From JAFGSZ01 sp964492185 (GTDB lineage Bacteria > Bacteroidota > Bacteroidia > Bacteroidales > UBA10428): a DNA stretch of 25,753 bases. A program made the translations under genes and the position numbers. The number at the start of each line of letters is the position of its first letter. Position 1 is the first letter of the stretch. The stretch is from positions 1-25,753 of the forward strand of contig CAZBJH010000038.1 of assembly GCA_964492185.1 (NCBI GenBank). The letters are read 5' to 3'. The notes under the pieces were generated by a model, which searched no databases, was not told where the DNA came from, and was given only the letters and a program-made list of their open reading frames with translations. Positions 16,661 through 23,531 of the stretch are shown here, piece after piece.

Positions 16661-16700
16661 AACTTTATAGACAGACTCAAATTAGAGTCTGTTCAAAGTT
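16661..16700. repeat. Second inverted repeat upstream of hoxY
   Basis: ACAGACTC (16671-16678) and GAGTCTGT (16685-16692) form a perfect 8-bp stem with a 6-nt loop, extended outward by AACTTT/AAAGTT. The left half resembles the terminal sequence of the neighbouring 121-nt hairpin (ACTTTATGAACAGACA), so it may be a partial copy of the same family or a second end. It lies 32 nt before the hoxY start. Confidence 0.6.
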
Positions 16701-16732
16701 CGGATAACAGGACCGTTTAAATATAACACACT

Positions 16733-17281
16733 ATGAGTAAACCGATTGTTGCGACTACATCACTGGCAGGATGCTTCGGCTGTCACATGTCATTACTTGA
16801 TATTGACGACAGGATCCTCGAACTGATTGAACTGGTAGAGTTTAACAAATCTCCTATCGATGATATTAAAAAATTTTCGAAGGAATGTGATATAGGTTTT
16901 ATTGAAGGAGGCTGTTGCAATAGTGAGAATGTGCATGTACTGAGAGATTTCAGGGAGCATTGCAAAATACTTGTTGCAGTTGGCGAATGCGCGATCATGG
17001 GAGGCTTGCCTGCCATGCGTAACGGTATATCAATCAAAGAATGCCTGGAGGAAGCCTATATTAATGGTACTACTGTTGTAGGAAATACAGCTAAGATTAT
17101 TCCTGATGATCCGGAATTACCAATATTATTGGATAAGGTGTATCCCTGCCACGAAGTGGTGAAGATGGATTACTTTTTACCGGGTTGTCCGCCCCGTGCC
17201 GACCTGATATGGGAAGCACTTACCGCACTCATCAGTGGTGACGAAATGAAATTACCTTATGAAGTTTTTAAATACGATTAA
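16733..17281 (+). CDS. hoxY: NAD-reducing [NiFe] hydrogenase small subunit HoxY
   Basis: HoxY holds the [4Fe-4S] cluster next to the NiFe site and passes electrons to HoxU. In this 182-residue protein the ligands are C14 and C17 (AGCFGC), C86 (GECAIMGG) and C152 (PGCPP), the standard set for a one-cluster small subunit. There is no twin-arginine signal, so the enzyme is cytoplasmic. The ATG lies just downstream of two inverted repeats. hoxH follows after 11 nt. Length and motifs fit HoxY of group 3d better than the longer small subunits of membrane-bound uptake enzymes. Confidence 0.95.
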   Translation: MSKPIVATTSLAGCFGCHMSLLDIDDRILELIELVEFNKSPIDDIKKFSKECDIGFIEGGCCNSENVHVLRDFREHCKILVAVGECAIMGGLPAMRNGISIKECLEEAYINGTTVVGNTAKIIPDDPELPILLDKVYPCHEVVKMDYFLPGCPPRADLIWEALTALISGDEMKLPYEVFKYD

Positions 17282-17292
17282 CAGGAAAATAA

Positions 17293-18747
17293 ATGGGACA
17301 AAAGATAACGATTGAACCTGTAACCAGGGTTGAGGGTCATGGTAAAGTAACTATTCATATTGATAATGACGGGAATATTGAGCAAACCCGTTTGCATATA
17401 GTTGAATTCAGGGGTTTTGAACGATTTGTCCAGGGCAGGCCCTATTGGGAAGCACCTGTTGTGGTACAACGTTTATGTGGTATATGTCCGGTAAGCCATC
17501 ACCTGGCCGCTGCCAAAGCTATGGACGTGATCGTTGGTGCAGGTACGGGAGACGGACTGACACCAACAGGTGAAAAAATGCGAAGGCTTATGCATTATGG
17601 CCAGGTATTTCAATCGCATTCATTGCACTTTTTCCATCTTGCCTCTCCCGACTTGTTATTCGGTGTTGATGGAGACCCTTTGACACGTAATATTATTGGA
17701 GTGGCTATGAAGAATAAGGACCTGGCTGTTCAGGGTGTTATGATGAGAAAGTTCGGACAGGAAGTTATAAGGGCCACTGCCGGAAAGAAGATTCATGGAA
17801 CGGGAGCTATCCCGGGGGGTATTAACAAACATTTATCGGAAGAGGACAGGGACCTGTTACTGAATGGTGATGATCCTGTCAATATTAATAAGATGATCGA
17901 ATGGTCCCGGGGAGCACTTGAATTTTTCCATGATTACCATAAAAAGAACAAGGATATCATTGACCGGTTTGTTGATTTTCCTTCCAGTCATTTAAGCCTT
18001 GTCAGGAAAGACGGTGCACTGGATCTTTATCATGGAGTATTGAGGGCAGTGAACAGTGAAGGTAAAAAGATCCTTCATGATGTGGATTACCAGGATTATA
18101 ATAAATATATAGACGAGGAAGTGCGGTCGTGGAGTTACATGAAATTCCCCTATCTGAAGGAATATGGAATGTCTTCAGGCTGGTATACCGTGGGACCGCT
18201 GGCACGTATGAATACGGCCGACTTTATTGATACGCCATTGGCCCAGAAAGAATTTGAACGGTTCAGATCATACACGGAAGGCAGGATCAATAATATGCCC
18301 ATGCATATGCACTGGGCACGTTTGATCGAGATATTACACTCGGCAGAAAAGATGAAGGAACTGTTACAGGATCCTGACCTCCTTAAAGGCGAACTGGTGA
18401 AGAAAGGTAATAAACAAAGGACAGGTGTAGGTTTGCTTGAAGCTCCCCGCGGCACTCTTTTCCATCATTATAAGATCAATGAGTTTGATCAGATTGTCAT
18501 GGCAAACCTTATTGTATCAACTACCAATAATAACCAGCCAATGAACTTAGCTGTCAACCAGGTTGCCAGGGCACTTATGACCGGGAAAAAAGAGATAAGT
18601 GAAGGCATGATGAATGCGGTTGAAGTAGCTATACGCGCCTATGATCCCTGTTTAAGTTGTGCTACACATGCAATGGGACAAATGCCGCTTGAAATAGCGT
18701 TGTATGACAGTAATGATAAGCTTATTGATACAAAAAGAAGTATATAG
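17293..18747 (+). CDS. hoxH: NAD-reducing [NiFe] hydrogenase large subunit HoxH
   Basis: HoxH carries the NiFe(CN)2CO active site that oxidises or produces H2. In 484 residues the N-terminal motif EPVTRVEGHG (8-17) precedes RLCGIC (60-65), giving Ni/Fe ligands C62 and C65. The C-terminal motif DPCLSCATH gives C453 and C456. After H459 there is a 25-residue tail, the extension that HoxW must remove before the site closes. All four cysteine ligands are intact and length is normal. It follows hoxY after 11 nt, and its TAG stop shares one base with the GTG start of hoxW. Confidence 0.97.
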   Translation: MGQKITIEPVTRVEGHGKVTIHIDNDGNIEQTRLHIVEFRGFERFVQGRPYWEAPVVVQRLCGICPVSHHLAAAKAMDVIVGAGTGDGLTPTGEKMRRLMHYGQVFQSHSLHFFHLASPDLLFGVDGDPLTRNIIGVAMKNKDLAVQGVMMRKFGQEVIRATAGKKIHGTGAIPGGINKHLSEEDRDLLLNGDDPVNINKMIEWSRGALEFFHDYHKKNKDIIDRFVDFPSSHLSLVRKDGALDLYHGVLRAVNSEGKKILHDVDYQDYNKYIDEEVRSWSYMKFPYLKEYGMSSGWYTVGPLARMNTADFIDTPLAQKEFERFRSYTEGRINNMPMHMHWARLIEILHSAEKMKELLQDPDLLKGELVKKGNKQRTGVGLLEAPRGTLFHHYKINEFDQIVMANLIVSTTNNNQPMNLAVNQVARALMTGKKEISEGMMNAVEVAIRAYDPCLSCATHAMGQMPLEIALYDSNDKLIDTKRSI

Positions 18748-19250
18748 TGTGTCTTAAACCCTCTATACTTGTATATGGATATGGCAATCCGGGCAGACAG
18801 GATGATGGCCTGGGTATCAGGCTTGCCGGTATGATCGAAAAATGGTCTGTACAAAGCGGATATTCTCATATTGTAACCGATACAAATTATCAGTTGAACA
18901 TTGAAGATGCAGAACTTATCAGCATTTATGATATAGTGATCTTTGCCGATGCTTCAATTGACCCGGAAGGAGATATAGAGCTAACTACGGTTACTCCGGA
19001 CCCAAAGACTGAGTTTACCATGCATGCAGTTTCCCCCGGATTTGTGGTTGACCTTTGTCACGCTATCTATAACAGGCATCCTGATGCATATCTTTTGCAT
19101 ATGAAAGGCTTTCAATGGGGGTTTATGGAAACAATGACAAAAGAAGCGCTTGAGAATCTGGATAAAGGATTTAATTTTATGAAAGCCTTTCTTGAACAAA
19201 AGTCAGGCAAACCGGATAAGGGAAGGCCTGTAAAATCAGTAGTACTATAA
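18747..19250 (+). CDS. hoxW: HoxH C-terminal maturation endopeptidase HoxW
   Basis: This 167-residue protein belongs to the HybD/HycI family of nickel-sensing proteases that trim the large-subunit precursor. The motif GYGNPGRQDDG (11-21) supplies D20. D68 (IFADAS) and H93 (TMHAVSPG) complete the three metal ligands of the family. The start is a GTG that overlaps the hoxH stop (TAGTG). The next in-frame ATG would remove the GNPGRQDDG motif, so the GTG must be right. The overlap ties its translation to HoxH, its substrate, which it presumably cleaves after H459. The C-terminus (about 150-167) is basic and variable. Confidence 0.94.
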   Translation: MCLKPSILVYGYGNPGRQDDGLGIRLAGMIEKWSVQSGYSHIVTDTNYQLNIEDAELISIYDIVIFADASIDPEGDIELTTVTPDPKTEFTMHAVSPGFVVDLCHAIYNRHPDAYLLHMKGFQWGFMETMTKEALENLDKGFNFMKAFLEQKSGKPDKGRPVKSVVL

Positions 19251-19273
19251 TAACATCAATAAACCGATACATT

Positions 19274-20254
19274 ATGGATCTGTCAACTAAATACATGGGC
19301 ATTGATATAAAAAACCCTCTTGTTGTTAGTAGTTCAGGATTAACAAATACAATTGATAAAATAAAAGAACTTGAAGATAAGGGAGCCGCGGCTGTTGTTC
19401 TTAAATCGTTGTTTGAGGAGCAACTGATGGCTGACCATGACAGGTTGCATGAACAGGACGATATGTATTTCTGGTATCCCGAAGCAATGGATTACGTGGA
19501 TACATTTACCAAAGAAGATGGTGTGGAAAACTATCTGCAATTGATAGGAAAAGCTAAGGATTCGGTTGATATCCCGGTAATCGCGAGTATTAATTGTATC
19601 ACTCCCCTCGAGTGGCCTGTCTTTTCGAAAGAGATTGCAAAGGCAGGGGCTGACGGACTCGAGCTGAATATTTATATCCCGCCGGCTGAAATTGATATGA
19701 CTCCCGGCAGGATTGAAGATACCTATATTGAGATAATCCGTGAAGTACAAAAAAATGTTAACCTGCCGATTGGTGTAAAAGTGGGGCATTTTTTTACTAA
19801 TCTGATGCAGGCTTTATTAAAACTCAGCAATACCGAAATACAATCCCTTATTTTGTTTAACCGTTATTACCGTCCTGATATTGATATTCAGAAGATGCAG
19901 GTAATAACCGGTAACATATACAGCTCACCCGAAGAAATAACCCTATCATTGCGTTGGATAGCCCTGCTATCAGAAAAAATCAAATCAGAGCTTGTAGCAG
20001 CTACAGGTATTCACGATTATTCCGGTGTTATCAAACAATTGCTTGCCGGGGCCACGGCCGTACAATTATGTTCGGCACTTTACAGGAATGGTACAGGGCA
20101 TTTATCTGTTATTCTGGAAGGTATCGAAAAGTGGATGACAGAGCATAAGTATGAAAATATTTCCAGATTTAAAGGAAAACTGGCACGTGCTGATGAGAAT
20201 CGTCCGGCTTTTGAACGGCTTCAGTTTATGCAAAAAACAACAGGAAAACTATAA
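19274..20254 (+). CDS. Dihydroorotate dehydrogenase-like flavoprotein, catalytic Cys absent
   Basis: The 326-residue product has the FMN-barrel fold of class 1 dihydroorotate dehydrogenases: NPLVVSSSGL near the N-terminus, PVIASINC (101-108), ELNI (130-133), PIGVKVGHF (165-173, K169), and FMN-phosphate loops ATGIHDYSG (243-251) and GATAVQLCSALYRNG (259-273). In true class 1 enzymes the ELN(L/I)SCPN loop supplies the catalytic base cysteine. Here it reads ELNIYIPPAE, with Ile at that position, so it is unlikely to make orotate. Annotated homologues are usually just called dihydroorotate dehydrogenase-like and often accompany ferredoxin-linked oxidoreductases. It begins 23 nt after hoxW and is probably cotranscribed with it. 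Substrate unknown. Confidence 0.85.
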   Translation: MDLSTKYMGIDIKNPLVVSSSGLTNTIDKIKELEDKGAAAVVLKSLFEEQLMADHDRLHEQDDMYFWYPEAMDYVDTFTKEDGVENYLQLIGKAKDSVDIPVIASINCITPLEWPVFSKEIAKAGADGLELNIYIPPAEIDMTPGRIEDTYIEIIREVQKNVNLPIGVKVGHFFTNLMQALLKLSNTEIQSLILFNRYYRPDIDIQKMQVITGNIYSSPEEITLSLRWIALLSEKIKSELVAATGIHDYSGVIKQLLAGATAVQLCSALYRNGTGHLSVILEGIEKWMTEHKYENISRFKGKLARADENRPAFERLQFMQKTTGKL

Positions 20255-20422
20255 CTGTTTTATCCTTCCCGTATTTTATCATATGCATCGGAAATCAGGG
20301 TTAAATCATAAACGGTTGAAAACTGTTGACTGATGTTCATTACATTACCATGAATAATTCTTGATCTTACAAAAAAATTAGTATTATTGTAATGGTAATA
20401 ATGCATAAAATATCCTAAAACC

Positions 20423-21316
20423 ATGAAGAATATTTACTTGAGTGTGTTTTTCCTGTCGTTGTTTCTGGTGGTAATGTCCGGTTGCAAATCGGGCAGTCAA
20501 CGGGAAAAGGATATGGTTGAACTTAATGATGTTGATCTGGATGAACCTGAAAGCCTTATTTCGCCGGAAGATACTGCAGGAGAGGGACTCCCTATTTTTT
20601 ATAACATGTATTTATCTGTTGAGATGTCGAGCCTTTTTCAGGCGATAGGCGCGGTGTATGAGCCGGAATTGCTTAACTCCACTGATAATATCTCTGATTA
20701 TGCTACCAGTTCAAAAAAAGCCATAAATCTTGGTGTTTATGCCGTAGATTTGAGTTATGCCCGGATCCTGGAACAGGTTGAAGTTGCGGGAAGGTATTTT
20801 ACTGCCATGCAGAAGTTATCTGAACAACTTGGCATTCCGGGTGAATTTTTTTACAATTCAGCCGAACGGTTTGAGAGAAATATCAGCGATAAGGATTCAC
20901 TGATCATTATTGCTAATGAAGTATATACAAAAACGGATAATTATCTCAGGGAAAACGAACGATATAGTGCTGCCGCGCTGATTATTCTGGGAGGATGGAC
21001 TGAAGCCTTATACCTGGCCTGCAATATTGCCGGTGACAGTGGTGATATTGATGTGCTTGAACGGCTGGCTGAGCAAAAATATTCGCTGGATAATCTGATC
21101 GAAATGTTGAAAGTCCATCAGGAGGATGAAATAGTTGCAGAATATCTAAACCGTTTGTTAAAGCTTAAACCGGTGTTTGATAGATTTAAAGTGGATGTTG
21201 AACCCGAGTTTGAAGCCGATTCTGAAGACGGTAAGCAACAAATTCAGGAATATTTGGGGGATGTCGAAAGGATCAAAGCACAAATCACGGAAATCCGGAA
21301 TGCAATGATCTCCTGA
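20423..21316 (+). CDS. Predicted lipoprotein of unknown function
   Basis: I do not recognise the family. The 297-residue product has a signal peptide with a hydrophobic stretch (4-18) and a lipobox VMSGC, making C21 the lipidated residue. An acidic linker (about 30-55) follows. The remainder is predicted to be mainly helical, with many Leu, Glu and Tyr residues and a charged C-terminus (about 255-297) that could be coiled coil. It is exported and membrane-anchored. The gene lies 168 nt after the DHOD-like gene. In that gap ATTACCAT (20344-20351) and ATGGTAAT (20392-20399) form a loose dyad, so it may have its own promoter. A link to the hydrogenase genes is not shown. Confidence 0.85.
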   Translation: MKNIYLSVFFLSLFLVVMSGCKSGSQREKDMVELNDVDLDEPESLISPEDTAGEGLPIFYNMYLSVEMSSLFQAIGAVYEPELLNSTDNISDYATSSKKAINLGVYAVDLSYARILEQVEVAGRYFTAMQKLSEQLGIPGEFFYNSAERFERNISDKDSLIIIANEVYTKTDNYLRENERYSAAALIILGGWTEALYLACNIAGDSGDIDVLERLAEQKYSLDNLIEMLKVHQEDEIVAEYLNRLLKLKPVFDRFKVDVEPEFEADSEDGKQQIQEYLGDVERIKAQITEIRNAMIS

Positions 21317-21329
21317 TAATTTTTTTAGC

Positions 21330-21409
21330 CTGCATTATCGGATTGACCGGGCCAAAGGTTTATGAAAAAGAATGAGAATTGCCCCAAACCTGGCACATTA
21401 ATAATGCAG
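21330..21409. repeat. 80-nt imperfect inverted repeat downstream of the lipoprotein gene
   Basis: CTGCATTAT (21330-21338) and ATAATGCAG (21401-21409) are perfect 9-bp complements. An inner, bulged pairing joins CCAAAGGTTT with AAACCTGG. The inner right arm contains the 19-nt motif at 21380-21398 that recurs in the hoxF-hoxU gap. It could form the transcript end of the lipoprotein gene, although no clean T-run directly follows the stem. Confidence 0.4.
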
Positions 21410-21491
21410 TTTAGTAGCCCGGGGTTTTTATAAATTTTTATCATCCGTGTATTTCCTGCTTGTTGAGATGTGATATAATTTCAGCATCATA

Positions 21492-22340
21492 TTGACTCTC
21501 TTTCAATTCTTATATTTGCACACATCTGAGAATGCAGATTATATTTGCTTCAGGGATAAATTTTTATTTGTTGACCCACTCGCAGAGAAATTTCCATCTT
21601 GGTCTCCATTCGTTTACACACTTAATAATCCATTAAATTTAGTTGACCCTGACGGACAAGAGCCTATAAAGCTACAAGCAGGTACGGCAACAGGATTTGT
21701 GAATACTTTAAACACAACAGGTACAAGATTAGGAGTGAATACTGGCACTGCTGCACACAATGCGATGTTAGGGCTAGAAAAAACAGAATTAACATGGTCT
21801 AGTCCTCGTCCTATGCCTGCAAATACTGGAAGAATAAATACTTTTAGAGATAAGTATATTTACACCGAAAAAGGTGGATGGTTAGACATGGCTCATTTTA
21901 TGTTCTATGCAGGTAAAGCATATGGTTATAAGCAAGAAAAACTAAGAGCTCAAGAGATGATAAACAGCAAAGGGTTTAATATGTTACCCGCTGAAACGCA
22001 AATGATTTATTTTCAAAAGGCGGGTATGAGTCCAGTTGGAGAAGCAGTACAAGATGGGTATGTACAAGAAATGTCTGATAGAGTTGTAGCAAAACACTCT
22101 GCTTATAGCTATGAAGATTTACCTAGTGATAAATTTGGTGCTGATTTTGGCGCAAATTATTTTGATGCTAATAGTGATTTAACTTTTGGAGAACAGCTAC
22201 AAAATTACATGAATGACTTGGGTGCTACTAATCCACAGAATGCACCAAATTATAATTCATTACCCAATGTTGAACCTGATAAAACACCATCTCGAACTAA
22301 TCATACAACAACTCCGGTTTATACAGATGAAAATCCTTAA
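21492..22340 (+). pseudogene. 5'-truncated RHS protein: core remnant plus toxin-like C-terminal tip
   Basis: The reading frame opens only after a TGA at 21471 and would have to start with TTG at 21492. No ATG precedes the recognisable part. From about residue 20 the sequence is the end of an RHS repeat-associated core (FLFVDPLAEKF, YTLNNPLNLVDPDGQ), normally found at the end of a protein of well over a thousand residues. About 225 residues of variable tip follow, including GGWLDMAHF, HSAYSYEDLPSDKFGADFG and a Pro/Thr-rich tail. Tips in this position are usually secreted toxins in Bacteroidetes. I cannot name this one, although the D/H-containing helix might be catalytic. The missing 5' end makes it an orphan tip or decayed gene. 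An immunity-like gene follows after 3 nt. Confidence 0.7.
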
Positions 22341-22343
22341 ATT

Positions 22344-23192
22344 ATGAAGAAATACAACTATTTATTAACGGGAATAGGTTTTATATTACTTCTGATATTT
22401 TTTTGGATTATATTTTTAAAAGATGCAAGAGAAAATAGGCTTATGAAACAAAGCCAAATCCTAATTGAAAAGATTGAGGATTTTAGAAAGACAAAAGGAA
22501 GACTACCAAATTCATTATATGAAATCGGTATTAAAGAAGAAGAAGGGATAGACGTACTTTATTATGACAAAAGAGATAGTTTGCATTATACAATTTCATT
22601 TGGTACATCATTAGGTGAATCAATGTTTTTTTATTCAGATACTAAACAATGGGAAGACAAATATGGATTTGTACCTGTTTATCAGAAGGGCGTGAAAGGC
22701 CAATACCAGCTGGTGGTTGAGAAAAACCGGTGGAAGCAGCTCAAAGCCAAATTAAAAGAGGCAACCCGCAAAACCACTCCCATGAGCTTCGAAGAAAGGG
22801 TGCAAGAGATAAAACAAATACAACGAGGATGGATCAATAACTTTCGCCTGGCAAACATACAAGGTAAACTCCTTGAGCTGGACGGATGGTTACGAAATCA
22901 CCTACGGTATTGTATCTGGCACCACTGGAACCGAGCTTGCGAGCTCACGACCGTAGGGAGTAACAAACGGGAGAGGAAGCAGAAAAACCTCATTAGGCTC
23001 GGTGTTTCCCATAAGGATGCATTCAGGTGGAGCAGGAGCAGGCTAGGGGGCTGGGCTATAGCCCAAAGCCCTATCCTTAATACTACGATCACGGTAGACC
23101 GCTTAATTAAGAGGGGTTACGAACCTTTGCTTTCGTGGTATAAAAAAGTTGCCCCGGACAAATTCACCCCAACGTTATTCCCCGTTGTTTGA
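22344..23192 (+). CDS. Chimeric ORF: membrane-anchored immunity-like protein fused to group II intron maturase end
   Basis: Residues 1 to about 109 are a small protein with one N-terminal membrane segment (6-26) and a pilin-like GRLPNSLYEIGI ... SDTKQWED body. Directly downstream of an RHS tip, this is the usual place for an immunity protein. From about residue 110 the sequence changes to the C-terminal part of a group II intron reverse transcriptase/maturase. Its marks are FVPVYQKG, the maturase-domain motif PMSFEERV, QRGWINNFRLA, LDGWLRNHLRYCIWHHW and WAIAQSPILNTTIT. The reverse transcriptase domain is missing. Base use also shifts from A+T-rich to more G+C-rich at the joint near 22670. The fusion is in frame, but that may be accidental. 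The immunity-like part lacks its own stop, so its activity is uncertain. Confidence 0.75.
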   Translation: MKKYNYLLTGIGFILLLIFFWIIFLKDARENRLMKQSQILIEKIEDFRKTKGRLPNSLYEIGIKEEEGIDVLYYDKRDSLHYTISFGTSLGESMFFYSDTKQWEDKYGFVPVYQKGVKGQYQLVVEKNRWKQLKAKLKEATRKTTPMSFEERVQEIKQIQRGWINNFRLANIQGKLLELDGWLRNHLRYCIWHHWNRACELTTVGSNKRERKQKNLIRLGVSHKDAFRWSRSRLGGWAIAQSPILNTTITVDRLIKRGYEPLLSWYKKVAPDKFTPTLFPVV

Positions 23193-23278
23193 TGAACCGC
23201 CCGGTACGTGACCCGTACGCCGGGTGGTGTGAGAGGTTCTCCCCGTCAGCAACCGCTGGCGGGGCTGCCTACTCGATT
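22665..23278 (+). mobile_element. Group II intron remnant (3' part only)
   Basis: The remnant comprises the maturase-domain end of the intron-encoded protein followed by RNA domains V and VI. The 5' half of the intron (GTGYG start, domains I-III, reverse transcriptase domain) is absent. The left boundary, near 22670, is inferred from the protein homology and the composition change. The right boundary, near 23277, is inferred from the domain VI hairpin and a terminal CCTACTCGAT-type end. It cannot splice or move without help because the 5' half is lost. Confidence 0.75.
23194..23278 (+). ncRNA. Group II intron domains V and VI
   Basis: ACCGCCCGG (23196-23204) pairs with CCGGGTGGT (23220-23228). 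Inside, TACG pairs with CGTA, leaving a two-base CG bulge on the 3' side and a five-base loop. This is the domain V layout in a 33-nt hairpin. CCCCGTCAGC (23241-23250) pairs with GCTGGCGGGG (23255-23264) as domain VI, followed by the likely 3' splice end. These hairpins begin two bases after the maturase stop codon, the normal arrangement. Confidence 0.65.
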
Positions 23279-23471
23279 GGGCGTAGTATTTAATAACTAA
23301 TCCTTTTCTAGCAAGGATGAAATTAACGAAATTATATTTATCAATACAAATAATAACAATCCTGCTACTCTTTTTTAAGTAATATGAACCTCTTGATTAT
23401 TTGTATAAAACAATTTGAGTATTTTTCCTACTTTTGAATTGTTGTAGAAATGCAACGACAATGATTAAATA

Positions 23472-23502
23472 AGCAGGCAATGGAGACGCACCAGTGCCTG
23501 CT
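23472..23502 (+). terminator. Rho-independent terminator between convergent genes
   Basis: AGCAGGCA (23472-23479) and TGCCTGCT (23495-23502) form a perfect 8-bp stem with a 15-nt loop, followed by ATTTTTAAATTTT. It lies between the convergent chimeric ORF and the M56 peptidase gene. It could work in both directions, although the T-run is better on the plus strand. The rest of 23279-23531 shows nothing else. Confidence 0.6.
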
Positions 23503-23531
23503 ATTTTTAAATTTTGAAAATAGTATTTGAT

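Noticed and set aside
19274..20254. True dihydroorotate dehydrogenase (pyrD)
   Set aside because: The catalytic cysteine position in the ELNxxCPN loop is isoleucine, and the genetic context is hydrogenase, not pyrimidine synthesis.
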